From contig NZ_JTGN01000001.1 in the NCBI RefSeq assembly GCF_000797495.1, positions 503,501 to 567,500 of the forward strand: a stretch of 64,000 nt of DNA, read 5' to 3'. The stretch is from Robinsoniella peoriensis. Its GTDB lineage: Bacteria; Bacillota; Clostridia; Lachnospirales; Lachnospiraceae. Shown here piece by piece: positions 35,425 to 43,881 of the stretch. Within the stretch, counting starts at the first letter, position 1, and the number at the start of each line of letters is the position of its first letter. The position numbers and the translations under genes are program-made. The notes below the pieces were generated by a model. The model made no database searches and had not been told where the DNA came from. It saw nothing but the letters and a program-made list of their open reading frames with translations.

Positions 35425-36051
35425 ATGCCAAAACGTAACACAAAAGAACTGATCCTGAAAGAAGCTCTTCGCCTGTTTTCTGATAATGGATATGATGGTG
35501 TATCCGTAAGGGAAATTTCCGGAGCTGTTGGGATTCGTGAAAGTGCCATTTACAGGCACTTTAAGAATAAGCAGGATATCTTTGATACGATTATCAAGCG
35601 GATCGAAGGCCAGTACGCAATTGTAGCACAGGAATTTAATATTCCTGAGGGCGATTTGTCCGAGGTGGCAGGCGCCTATATTAATAATGGGCTGAATCCC
35701 TTAAAGGAGATGACGAAATCCATGTTTTTATTCTGGTTGAAATCTGAGGAAGCTTCTAAATTCCGCAGAATGTTAACCATTGAGCAATTTAAAAGTACCA
35801 AAGCAGGTGAGACTTTTCATATGTTTTTCTTCCGCTTGCCCCTGGATTTTCAAACACAATTATTTGCTGAGATGATCAAACAAAACTATTTTAAAGATTT
35901 AGATCCCAAGATGCTGGCTCTCAATTTTTATTCACCTATCTTTTTACTTATAAGCCAGTATGATAATCATCCCGAACTAGAAGACGAAGCATTGCAATTA
36001 TTAGAGAAGCATATCGACCAGTTTGAACTTCTCTATTGCACCCCACATTGA
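35425..36051 (+). CDS. TetR/AcrR family transcriptional regulator
   Basis: 208 residues. N-terminal helix-turn-helix (ILKEALRLFSDNGYDGVSVR, then GIRESAIYRHFKNKQDIFD) at 10-55 and a variable ligand-binding domain. AGAAAGGAG precedes the ATG. The radical SAM gene starts 11 bases after its stop, so they are co-transcribed from the operator-bearing promoter. Ligand unknown. Confidence 0.92.
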   Translation: MPKRNTKELILKEALRLFSDNGYDGVSVREISGAVGIRESAIYRHFKNKQDIFDTIIKRIEGQYAIVAQEFNIPEGDLSEVAGAYINNGLNPLKEMTKSMFLFWLKSEEASKFRRMLTIEQFKSTKAGETFHMFFFRLPLDFQTQLFAEMIKQNYFKDLDPKMLALNFYSPIFLLISQYDNHPELEDEALQLLEKHIDQFELLYCTPH

Positions 36052-36062
36052 AAGGAATCGTT

Positions 36063-37133
36063 ATGGATATCAGTTTGTTTATGAATACAGGCATCCTGTC
36101 TATTGCCCGCACTGCAGCGAAATTTTATTTAACCGATAAGAAAAACCGCCGTTTTATAATGGATTTTACACCTCAGCTTACAAAAAATGCAAAAATAAGA
36201 GCAGAGCACGAAAATAAAGGCATCCACGTACCTCCTTTTCTGATTGCAAGTATCGCATCCCGCTGCAACCTCCACTGTGCCGGATGCTATGCAAGAGCAG
36301 AGGGAGCGTGCAGTGATCATGAACAGCGCTCTGAAATGAACACTCACCACTGGGAAAATATATTTAACCAGGCAAATAATTTGGGAATATCATTTATACT
36401 GCTCGCCGGAGGAGAACCTATGCTTCGAAAAGACATCCTCACATTAGCAAGTAATTATCCCGACATTATATTTCCAGTTTTTACAAATGGTACGCTGATA
36501 GACGAACAATACATAGAACTTTTCCATAAATCCCGCAATCTGATCCCGGTACTCAGCATTGAGGGAACCACTGCTGACACCGATCTGAGGAGAGGCGCCG
36601 GAATTGCGGAAAAACTCTGTAAGGTTATGTCCGCACTTAAGAAACACCATATATTGTATGGTACCTCAATCACTGTTACACACAACAACGTGGAGTTCGT
36701 AACCAGCAGACAATTTGTTGACGATCTTCAGAACCAAGGCTGCGGTATCATCTTTTATGTAGAATTTGTACCGGTAGAAAAAGGAACAGAATCACTGATT
36801 TTATCAGATACCGACCTTGAATTATTAAATACAAGCGTGAATGCTTTAAAATCTGACTGTCAGAAAATGATTATCTTGTCATTTCCCGGCGATGAAGCAT
36901 CCATGGGCGGTTGTCTTGCCGCAGGACGGGGCTTTTTCCATATTAATCCCACAGGCGGCGCAGAGCCATGTCCTTTCTCTCCCTATTCTAAACTAAACCT
37001 GACCCAGTCTTCTCTTGTAGAAGTACTTCAGTCAGATTTCTTTGAAAAGGTAAGGGCTATTGAAGAAAAAGCAGACATTCATCAAGGGGGCTGTACGCTG
37101 TTTGCGAACAGACAGGAAGTGGAAAGTATTTAA
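36063..37133 (+). CDS. Radical SAM/SPASM-like protein, TetR-linked
   Basis: 356 residues from ATG 36063 (AAAGGAATCG upstream). Radical SAM cluster motif CNLHCAGCYAR near residue 80 (CX3CX2C), GGEPMLRKD near 125, and a C-terminal region with cysteines (GGCLAAGRG, PCPFSP, GGCTLF) that could bind a second cluster as in SPASM/twitch enzymes. The N terminus is a 65-residue extension. No precursor peptide gene is seen beside it. Substrate unknown; the tight TetR operon suggests a small-molecule-induced modification or detoxification. Confidence 0.82.
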   Translation: MDISLFMNTGILSIARTAAKFYLTDKKNRRFIMDFTPQLTKNAKIRAEHENKGIHVPPFLIASIASRCNLHCAGCYARAEGACSDHEQRSEMNTHHWENIFNQANNLGISFILLAGGEPMLRKDILTLASNYPDIIFPVFTNGTLIDEQYIELFHKSRNLIPVLSIEGTTADTDLRRGAGIAEKLCKVMSALKKHHILYGTSITVTHNNVEFVTSRQFVDDLQNQGCGIIFYVEFVPVEKGTESLILSDTDLELLNTSVNALKSDCQKMIILSFPGDEASMGGCLAAGRGFFHINPTGGAEPCPFSPYSKLNLTQSSLVEVLQSDFFEKVRAIEEKADIHQGGCTLFANRQEVESI

Positions 37134-37147
37134 AATAAAAAGAAAAA

Positions 37148-37195
37148 GAATAAGCATATAATCGGCAAATAATTATATGCTTATTCTTTCATTTT
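37148..37195 (+). terminator. Terminator of the tetR-radical SAM operon
   Basis: GAATAAGCATATAAT (37148-37162) pairs exactly with ATTATATGCTTATTC (37172-37186), then TTTCATTTT. Confidence 0.8.
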
Positions 37196-37323
37196 ACATT
37201 TTAGGATTTATCTATTTATACACCTTAATCTGCCAAATGCACAGATGATGTTTTCATAGCTTATTTCATCATAGCATCATGCACAGTGTCACATATTTCA
37301 AACCACTGCTTTATCTGCATTTA

Positions 37324-38349
37324 CTATCTCTGCACACGTCCTGATCCGTCTCCGCCTGCAAGTTTCATAACTTCGTCTACGGATACCTGATTGAAGTCAC
37401 CTTCTATACTATGTTTCAGACAGCTTGCTGCAACTGCAAATTCAATCGTCTGCTGTGGTGCAAAATCATTTAAGCATGCGTAAATTAATCCGCCGCCGAA
37501 GGAATCACCGCCGCCTACACGGTCTACGATATGCATCAGATAGCTCTTACTGAAGTAGAAGTCTGTTCCGTCATAGAGCATAGCTGCCCAGTTATTGTCA
37601 TTTGCGGAGATAGATCCCCGAAGGGTAATTGCTACTTTTGAGAAGCCAAATCTTTTGGCCAGCTGTTTTGCAACATCTTTATAACCTTCATGATTTACTT
37701 TTCCGGAAGTTACATCTGTATTAGCTGCTTTAATACCGAATACATCACTGGCATCTTCTTCATTCGCAATACATACATCCACATATTTACAAAGCTCACC
37801 CATTACCTGGCCTGCTTTTTCCTTAGACCAGAGTTTATTGCGGTAATTCAAATCACAGCTTACGGTGATACCTTTTTCTTTCGCTTTTTTGCAGGCTTCC
37901 AGACAAATTTCCGTTACATTGTCTCCCAATGCAGGAGTGATACCGGTAAAATGGAACCACTCAGCCCCTTCAAAGATCTGATCCCAGTCAAAATCTGCAG
38001 TAGTTGCTGCTGCGATAGAAGAACCCGCACGGTCATAAATAACTTTACTTGGTCTCTGACTTGCACCTTTTTCTAAGAAATAAATTCCTACTCTGTCTCC
38101 GCCTCTTGTGATATAAGAAGTATCAACGCCAAATCTGCGAAGTGAATTTACTCCTGCCTGACCAATTTCATGTTTCGGAAGCTTTGTGACAAAGGCAGCA
38201 TCCAAACCATAATTGGCAAGAGAAACTGCAACGTTAGCTTCACCTCCGCCGTAAGTTGCTCCATAATTTTCTGCCTGCACAAAGCGATAATATCCTTCCG
38301 GTGCCAGTCTTAACATAATCTCTCCGAATGTGATTACTTTCTTGCTCAT
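37324..38349 (-). CDS. kdgK: 2-keto-3-deoxygluconate kinase (PfkB family)
   Basis: 341 residues. PfkB sugar kinase: GEIMLRLAP at the N terminus, YGGGEANVAVSLANYG near 33, and the C-terminal ATP/anion hole motif VDRVGGGDSFGGGLIYA near 275 with the catalytic Asp. Length and GYYRFVQAENY match KDG kinases. Next to KDPG aldolase it completes the step from 2-keto-3-deoxygluconate to pyruvate and glyceraldehyde-3-phosphate, the end of hexuronate breakdown. Confidence 0.85.
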   Translation of the reverse strand: MSKKVITFGEIMLRLAPEGYYRFVQAENYGATYGGGEANVAVSLANYGLDAAFVTKLPKHEIGQAGVNSLRRFGVDTSYITRGGDRVGIYFLEKGASQRPSKVIYDRAGSSIAAATTADFDWDQIFEGAEWFHFTGITPALGDNVTEICLEACKKAKEKGITVSCDLNYRNKLWSKEKAGQVMGELCKYVDVCIANEEDASDVFGIKAANTDVTSGKVNHEGYKDVAKQLAKRFGFSKVAITLRGSISANDNNWAAMLYDGTDFYFSKSYLMHIVDRVGGGDSFGGGLIYACLNDFAPQQTIEFAVAASCLKHSIEGDFNQVSVDEVMKLAGGDGSGRVQR

Positions 38350-38419
38350 ATTCTAATATCCTCCGTTAACTCAATCTCTTATATTAAAAATCTGTGTTGA
38401 AAAACTCACACTATAATTG

Positions 38420-38434
38420 TCACTTATTAAGTGA
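38420..38434. promoter_or_regulatory. 15-base palindrome between eda and kdgK
   Basis: TCACTTATTAAGTGA is a perfect palindrome around one base, in the 118 bases before kdgK; candidate operator or part of a second promoter. Confidence 0.4.
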
Positions 38435-38467
38435 TCTGTATCATCAAGCATCAAATATATCAGCAGA

Positions 38468-39430
38468 TTATTTCTGTACTAAATGTACTGCAAATCCGCC
38501 AATTTCACCTTCTAAATAAATTGCCTTCAGATTTCCTTTTTCATCGCATTTTGCTGACTCTTCATTAAATGAGACACCCTGTTTTCCTAAATGGTAAACT
38601 GCCCTGTCTATATAATTGGTCTTAATTGCGATGTGGCCGTTGCTTCCAAGATAAGGTGTCAGCATTACTTCCACAGCACTTCCGGCAAAGACAGAAGATT
38701 TACCCGGTTTCTGTGTAAATCCAAAGATCTTCTCAAAGGATGCCGCTGTACTGGAACCCTCATCATTATCTGCTGCATTAATTCCAACATGAGCCAGTTC
38801 GAATCCAAGCATTGCAGTTACTGCTTCTTTGGTCATCTCTCTGATTTTGTCAAATTCCCCTGCTGTAATCATATCTTTGCTTACCATCCAGCTGCCGCCG
38901 CAGGCAATAATTTTCGGAAAGTTTAAGTAATCAATCAGATTTTTTGCATTAATTCCACCGGTAGGCATAAACTTCATATTTACATAAGGTGCTGCCATGG
39001 CTTTTATCTTAGCAAGTCCGCCGGAAGCCTCAGCCGGGAAAAATTTCACTACTTCTAATCCTAATTCAATAGCCTGCTCAATATCTGTAGGGCTGGACGT
39101 TCCCGGTGTTATCGGAATGTTTTTATCTACACAATATTTTACAACCTTTGGATTCAGTCCCGGGCTTACGATGAATTTTGCTCCTGCTGCCACAGCCCGG
39201 TCTACCTGTTCCGTTGTCAGAACCGTTCCTGCTCCTACTAACATTTCCGGAAATTCCTGCGCCATAATGCGGATAGACTCCTCTGCTGCTGCCGTACGGA
39301 ATGTGACCTCCGCACATGGAAGCCCTCCTTCGCAAAGTGCCTGTGCAAGTGGTTTTGCATCTTTTGCGTCATCTAATGCAATAACCGGTACAATTCCCAT
39401 CCTGGAAATCTCTTTTAAAATTTCATTCAT
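38468..39430 (-). CDS. KHG/KDPG aldolase fused to a VOC-like domain
   Basis: 320 residues against about 210 for ordinary Eda. Residues 1-210 are the aldolase: EVTFRTAA with catalytic Glu near 43, VGAGTVLT, VKFFPAEASGG with the Schiff-base Lys near 133, PTGGINAKN. Residues 215-320 (LAHVGINAADNDEG...GHIAIKTNYIDRAV...GGFAVHLVQK) form one glyoxalase/VOC-type beta-alpha-beta-beta-beta unit. Same strand as kdgK. The fused domain could bind metal or shape the active site; its role is not known to me. Confidence 0.88.
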   Translation of the reverse strand: MNEILKEISRMGIVPVIALDDAKDAKPLAQALCEGGLPCAEVTFRTAAAEESIRIMAQEFPEMLVGAGTVLTTEQVDRAVAAGAKFIVSPGLNPKVVKYCVDKNIPITPGTSSPTDIEQAIELGLEVVKFFPAEASGGLAKIKAMAAPYVNMKFMPTGGINAKNLIDYLNFPKIIACGGSWMVSKDMITAGEFDKIREMTKEAVTAMLGFELAHVGINAADNDEGSSTAASFEKIFGFTQKPGKSSVFAGSAVEVMLTPYLGSNGHIAIKTNYIDRAVYHLGKQGVSFNEESAKCDEKGNLKAIYLEGEIGGFAVHLVQK

Positions 39431-39468
39431 GATTTTATTCCTCCTATTTATATAATCTGGCTTTATGT

Positions 39469-39491
39469 ATAGTTTTATATTATGAAACTAT
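39469..39491. promoter_or_regulatory. Inverted repeat at the eda promoter
   Basis: ATAGTTT and AAACTAT with a 9-base spacer, overlapping the likely minus-strand promoter 40-60 bases upstream of the eda ATG. A probable operator for a uronate regulator. Confidence 0.5.
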
Positions 39492-39494
39492 GTT

Positions 39495-39682
39495 TTGAAT
39501 TACGATACCTTTAATTGCATTATAGGTAGAAACGTGAAAAATGTCAATAGGAAATTTATACTTTCTACTTATCTTTTTTTCTTATTAATTCTGGTTGCTG
39601 TCAATAAATCATTTGCCTATATAAGGCAAAACCCCTCCGTCCAGTATTTTTACTGTTCAGAGGGGTTTTGCCTTTTTTTCAC
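39495..39682 (+). ncRNA. Candidate small RNA with promoter and strong terminator
   Basis: TTGAAT (39495-39500), 17-base spacer, CATTAT (39518-39523); about 100 bases later AAGGCAAAACCCCTC (39623-39637) pairs perfectly with GAGGGGTTTTGCCTT (39660-39674), followed by a T-run. No open frame of note lies between, and the terminator ends no annotated gene. This accounts for part of the 473-base gap 39431-39903; the remainder, AT-rich, is the leader of the next gene. Confidence 0.45.
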
Positions 39683-39903
39683 TTTTGATGCAATGGAATT
39701 AGTTCCATTCTTAGAGCATTTCGCTCTCCAAAGAAACTTATTAGATTCTTTACAACTTTGTCAGAATTTTTTAAGAATTACATCCAGAGTTTCTTAACAT
39801 TTATGATATATTCTATATTTAATAAATAACATTCACATATTCTGTCTTAAAAAAACAAAAGCTAATATTAAAAATAAAGAAAAACGAAACAAGGAGATCC
39901 GCT

Positions 39904-40503
39904 ATGGCTGAAAAATTAAAGAATCACATTCCCCTTATAACAAATATGATTACGGTGCTAACGATCGTCCTGTGTATCATTTTTGCAGTGTATGGGTACC
40001 GCGCAGGCATTTTTGAATCAAAAGAATCTCTGATTGCTTTTATCAAAGCTCTTGGACTTTGGGGTCCCCTTGTATTTATGTTTATACAGGCATTACAGGT
40101 AGTAATACCGGTACTTCCAGGATTTGTAACCTGTATTGTGGGCGCACTGGTATTCGGACCCGTTATGGGATTTGTTTATAGCTACATTGGCATGTGTATC
40201 GGTTCCATTCTTGCATTTATCATTGCCCGCAGATACGGAATTGATTTTGTCAAAAAATTTGTAAATGAAAAAACTTATGATAAATATGCATCCTGGCTGG
40301 AAAAAGGAAAGAAATTTGACATCTTTTTCATGCTTGCAATTTTCCTCCCGGCTGCTCCCGACGACCTGCTGTGTTTTATCGCAGGACTCACACGTATGCA
40401 CTGGAAGAAATTCACAACAATTATACTTCTTGGAAAACCATGGGTCATTGCTGCTTACAGCATCGGAACCGCAGGCATGATCCATGCATTACAGTTTTTT
40501 TAA
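39904..40503 (+). CDS. TVP38/TMEM64 (VTT domain) membrane protein
   Basis: 199 residues with five to six hydrophobic segments and the VTT/DedA-type core: LWGPLVFMFIQALQVVIPVLPG near 48-69, the FGPVMGFVYSYIGMCIGSILAF segment, and an amphipathic re-entrant loop FLPAAPDDLLCFIAGLTRM near 148. AAGGAGATCCGCT before the ATG. Relatives act as lipid scramblases or ion/polyamine transporters; the bacterial role is unclear. Confidence 0.88.
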   Translation: MAEKLKNHIPLITNMITVLTIVLCIIFAVYGYRAGIFESKESLIAFIKALGLWGPLVFMFIQALQVVIPVLPGFVTCIVGALVFGPVMGFVYSYIGMCIGSILAFIIARRYGIDFVKKFVNEKTYDKYASWLEKGKKFDIFFMLAIFLPAAPDDLLCFIAGLTRMHWKKFTTIILLGKPWVIAAYSIGTAGMIHALQFF

Positions 40504-40518
40504 AATATTTTTATTTTA

Positions 40519-41445
40519 TCATAATTTTTTTACTTCTACCCGTGGCAGTATCTCCTGCAAATCTTTTTCCAAAAAGCTTCCTGTCTTCATGGTTAAAGCA
40601 TTTGCAGCAGATACTGCCACTGCATATCTGAGCATTTCTTCTGAATCATAACCTCTGTATAATCCTACGGCAAATGCTGCTGTCATAGAATCACCACATC
40701 CTACCGTATTTACAACTTCAAGCTTTGGTGGTTTCCCCTGATAAACACCTTCTTTTGTTACCAATAATGCCCCCTCACTGCCAAGAGAAACTACTACCAT
40801 TGGAATTCCCATTTCCCGAAGCTTTATGGCACCTGCAATAATCTCTTCCCTGTTTGTAACCGGAACACCTAACAATGCTTCAATTTCATCATCATTTGGC
40901 TTGATCATAGTCGGACATGCCTTTACACTTTCTTCTAACAACTTTCCGCTTGTGTCGAGAATTACTTTATGTCCTGCTGTCTTTACCAAATCAATCAGTT
41001 TTCCATAAATACTAATATCTACCCCCCTGGGCACACTTCCTGATATCGTAACAACATCGCTTTTCTTAGCGATTTCCTCAAATTGAAGGAGAAAATCATC
41101 CACTTCTGAAGGCTCAATGGGCTCTCCCGGCTCCAAAAATTCTGTAGAACTTCCGTCAGCAGCCAGAACATTAATGCAGCTTCTGGTTTCCCCTTTTACA
41201 TGCACAAACTGGCTCTTTACCTTGTATCCCTCCAGCAGTTCTTCCACATAAGCACCATTGTGGCCTCCTACAAAACCGGTTGCCAGCACCTCTTCTTTAC
41301 AAAGCCTTGCTACTTTGGCTACATTCAGCCCTTTCCCCCCTGCTGTATTGGAGCAGGTTTTAACACGCATAACTTCTCCCTTAATCAGTTCATCTACTAC
41401 ATAAGCTTTATCAACTGCTACATTGAGTGTCACTGTTGTGATCAT
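40519..41445 (-). CDS. 1-phosphofructokinase/tagatose-6-phosphate kinase (PfkB)
   Basis: 308 residues. N-terminal TVTLNVAVDKAY, GGKGLNVAKVARL near 38, and C-terminal NTVGCGDSMTAAFAVGL near 247 with the catalytic Asp are PfkB LacC/FruK hallmarks. FruK and LacC cannot be separated by eye. Beside a galactitol-phosphate-type dehydrogenase and class II aldolase, tagatose-6-phosphate kinase is favoured; fructose-1-phosphate kinase is the alternative. Confidence 0.85.
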   Translation of the reverse strand: MITTVTLNVAVDKAYVVDELIKGEVMRVKTCSNTAGGKGLNVAKVARLCKEEVLATGFVGGHNGAYVEELLEGYKVKSQFVHVKGETRSCINVLAADGSSTEFLEPGEPIEPSEVDDFLLQFEEIAKKSDVVTISGSVPRGVDISIYGKLIDLVKTAGHKVILDTSGKLLEESVKACPTMIKPNDDEIEALLGVPVTNREEIIAGAIKLREMGIPMVVVSLGSEGALLVTKEGVYQGKPPKLEVVNTVGCGDSMTAAFAVGLYRGYDSEEMLRYAVAVSAANALTMKTGSFLEKDLQEILPRVEVKKL

Positions 41446-41503
41446 ATTTTCCTCCCATTCCGTGTATATGCCGTAAAAGTCTCACTTTTGAATTTTTCCT
41501 ATA

Positions 41504-41533
41504 AGAAAGGCTGTGCATATAGCCACAGCCCTT
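41504..41533 (-). terminator. Hairpin between the dehydrogenase and the kinase
   Basis: AGGCTGTG (41508-41515) and CACAGCC (41524-41530) in minus reading are followed by TTTCTTATAGG; weak terminator or processing hairpin. Confidence 0.4.
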
Positions 41534-41561
41534 CTGTTAAATATAAATGTTATGTACTCGA

Positions 41562-41717
41562 GCGTGTATGAAAATTCATTCCCGCCATCTGCACGTCACA
41601 CGTTACGGCATGTTTGCCCCAAATTCAGGTTACATAGCCCGCTACGCACCCTGAATACGGGACAAATCTCCCACAAAGTGTGACGCACAGCTGCCAGAAA
41701 GCAATTTTGAAACACCC
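41562..41717. repeat. Full-length fold-back repeat (156 bases), inverted relative to 10554
   Basis: Matches 10554-10706 in reverse over its length, including the central GCGTAGCGGGCTA core. Imperfect inverted ends of about 40 bases begin GCGTGTATGAAAATTCATT and GGGTGTTTCAAAATTGC in the two directions. It starts two bases after the gatD-like stop codon. Confidence 0.8.
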
Positions 41718-41718
41718 T

Positions 41719-42768
41719 TTAGGATTCACTGTCAATCAAAATCTTACCTTTAACCGCACCGGGTGTTTTAAACATCTCAAACCCATCTGCTATCTGGCTG
41801 AGTCCCAGTTTTTTATAGATAAAAGAATCATCGAATTTCAACTGTCCTGTTTTGAAATAATGTGCGGTCAGTTCCCATTCTTTGCCGGGGAATGGTGCAC
41901 TGTAAGACATCCAGGAGCCGGTAAGCTTAAATTCTTTGCGGTTCATATTTTCCCATTCGCTGACTGTAAAAGATAATTCTCTGGTGGGTGTACCTATGAA
42001 GCAGACCTCTGCTTTGTTTGCTGCCAGCTGGAATGCCATTTTCATGGTAATGGTATTCCCGGCTGTTTCATAGACATAGTCATATCCCTTGCCATCCGTT
42101 AATGACATTGCCTGTTCGATGTAATCTTCTTCCAGTGTATTGATAACTGCGTCTGCACCTAAACGCATTCCCAGATCCAAACGTTCTTTTGCGATATCAA
42201 AAACCACTACTTTTGCGGCGCCAAATATCTTTGCCCACTGCATCGTCAGCATCCCGATTGTTCCACCGCCCAGAATCGCAACTGTTTTACCGCCTGTATA
42301 ATCACATCGCTGCAGCCCGTGAAGAGCTACTGTTGCCGGTTCAAAAAATGCCCCCTGCTCAAAGCTTACTTCATCTTCAAATTTTACTGCATTTTTCTCC
42401 GGTACTACCACATACTGTGCAAAGCTGCCATATTCTCTTGAACCGATAAAACTATAGTGTTTACAAAGTGAATAATTTCCCTTCTGACAGTCTTCACACT
42501 TCATGCAGGGAACCAGCGGAACTCCTGCCACCCGGTCTCCCGGTTTTAAAGAAGTGACTCCGTCACCTATTTCTTCAATTGTTCCGGAAAATTCATGTCC
42601 CAATACGTTTGGGAAGAAATGACATGCATCTGCGTTTACCCGCGGTACATCAGAACCGCAGATACCGGTATATTTTACTTTTATCAGAACTTTTCCCGGT
42701 CCTGCTGACGGCTTCTCGATATCATCATAACGAATATCATTTTTTGCATATACTACTCCTGCTTTCAT
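41719..42768 (-). CDS. Zinc-dependent polyol(-phosphate) dehydrogenase, GatD-like
   Basis: 349 residues, medium-chain dehydrogenase. Catalytic zinc ligands: CGSDVPR near 37 and GHEFSG near 58; structural zinc cysteines CMKCEDCQKGNYSLC near 88-102; Rossmann motif GGGTIGML near 166. The N terminus KAGVVYAKNDIRYDDIE and the CGSDVPR loop fit galactitol-1-phosphate 5-dehydrogenases. With the PfkB kinase and class II aldolase it forms a galactitol/tagatose route; no PTS genes are in the window. A copy of the pseudoknot element lies upstream. Confidence 0.82.
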   Translation of the reverse strand: MKAGVVYAKNDIRYDDIEKPSAGPGKVLIKVKYTGICGSDVPRVNADACHFFPNVLGHEFSGTIEEIGDGVTSLKPGDRVAGVPLVPCMKCEDCQKGNYSLCKHYSFIGSREYGSFAQYVVVPEKNAVKFEDEVSFEQGAFFEPATVALHGLQRCDYTGGKTVAILGGGTIGMLTMQWAKIFGAAKVVVFDIAKERLDLGMRLGADAVINTLEEDYIEQAMSLTDGKGYDYVYETAGNTITMKMAFQLAANKAEVCFIGTPTRELSFTVSEWENMNRKEFKLTGSWMSYSAPFPGKEWELTAHYFKTGQLKFDDSFIYKKLGLSQIADGFEMFKTPGAVKGKILIDSES

Positions 42769-42856
42769 GATTCAAATCCACTGTGTATCACAAGCAAAAA
42801 ACTCCTTTTGCGTTATGTAAGTTTTCATTTTTGCATTTGGGGTATACTTGTGACAC

Positions 42857-42921
42857 TGCCACTTTTAAACAGGCTGAAAATAATCTGTGGCATTTCCTCT
42901 CTCTTTATATTTCTTTCAGCC
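42857..42921 (-). ncRNA. Third copy of the pseudoknot element, upstream of the gatD-like gene
   Basis: Stem A TGCCAC/GTGGCA (42857-42862, 42887-42892) is unchanged and stem B GGCTGAAA/TTTCAGCC (42872-42879, 42914-42921) has 8 pairs, in the same interleaved order as in the fmt and argS leaders. Loops differ in sequence, and the start-proximal hairpin is not recognisable. Confidence 0.55.
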
Positions 42922-42938
42922 ATCTTATGAATTCCGGC

Positions 42939-43790
42939 TTACTTGGCTTTTCCGTCGCTCTGACATACTCTGATGCGGTTCATTACAAGTTGTTTTACAT
43001 TTTCACGTCCTGCAGCACCATATTTTTTCGGATCAAAGGTATCTGGCGCATCTGCCAGTACTTTTTTCACTCCGTCTGTATATGCAATACGAAGTTCCGT
43101 TGCAAAATTCACTTTACAGATACCGCGCTTGATACTTTCCTGCACCGCTTCATCGGATAATCCGGATGCACCGTGGAGTACCAGCGGTATAGACACCAGC
43201 TTCCGGATTTCACTTAAGCGGTCCAAATCCAGTTTTGGAACTCCGGAGTAAACTCCGTGAGCAGTACCGATTGCAACAGCCAGAGATCCGACACCTGTTT
43301 TTTCTACAAATTCTTTTGCTTCTTCCGGTACGGTATAGCCGCCGGCTCCGCCATCCAGATCATCTTCCTTACCGCCAACTTTTCCAAGCTCTGCTTCAAC
43401 CGGCACATCCGAAGGTGCACAGGCATCAACCACACGTTTGGTAAGGGCTATATTCTCTTCAAAAACGCTGTGTGATCCGTCGATCATAATGGATGTATAT
43501 CCGGTGCGCAGTGCCTGCATCGCCAGTTCAAAACTGCTCCCATGATCCAGGTGCATACATACAGGAACACTTGCCTTTTTTGCAATTGCCGTTACATTAG
43601 CAAGATATAAATCAAGGCTTGCGTATTTAACAGTAGATGGTGTTGTCTGAATCATTACCGGTGCCTTTAATTCCTCTGCGGCTGCGATAATTGCCTGAAC
43701 CATTTCCATATTCTCCGCATTGAATGCCCCAACTGCATATCTCCCAGCCTGAGCATCTAACAGCATCTGCTTACTTGTAACTAATGGCAT
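42939..43790 (-). CDS. Class II ketose-bisphosphate aldolase (tagatose/fructose type)
   Basis: 283 residues. Zinc aldolase motifs: VCMHLDHGSSFE near 78-89 (two metal His), VEAELGKVGG near 130, GTAHGVY near 180 and LVLHGASG near 208. The DeoR-regulated context and partner kinase point to tagatose-1,6-bisphosphate cleavage (GatY/LacD2 role) into DHAP and glyceraldehyde-3-phosphate; fructose-1,6-bisphosphate aldolase is the alternative. First gene of the minus operon, divergent from the DeoR gene. Confidence 0.87.
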   Translation of the reverse strand: MPLVTSKQMLLDAQAGRYAVGAFNAENMEMVQAIIAAAEELKAPVMIQTTPSTVKYASLDLYLANVTAIAKKASVPVCMHLDHGSSFELAMQALRTGYTSIMIDGSHSVFEENIALTKRVVDACAPSDVPVEAELGKVGGKEDDLDGGAGGYTVPEEAKEFVEKTGVGSLAVAIGTAHGVYSGVPKLDLDRLSEIRKLVSIPLVLHGASGLSDEAVQESIKRGICKVNFATELRIAYTDGVKKVLADAPDTFDPKKYGAAGRENVKQLVMNRIRVCQSDGKAK

Positions 43791-43881
43791 AATATCCTCC
43801 TATTCTGCGCCTTTTTTGCGCGTGCCAACCGGATTCCGCTTCTTACAGTATTTTATCATTTTTATGGGAATCTCTGCTAAA

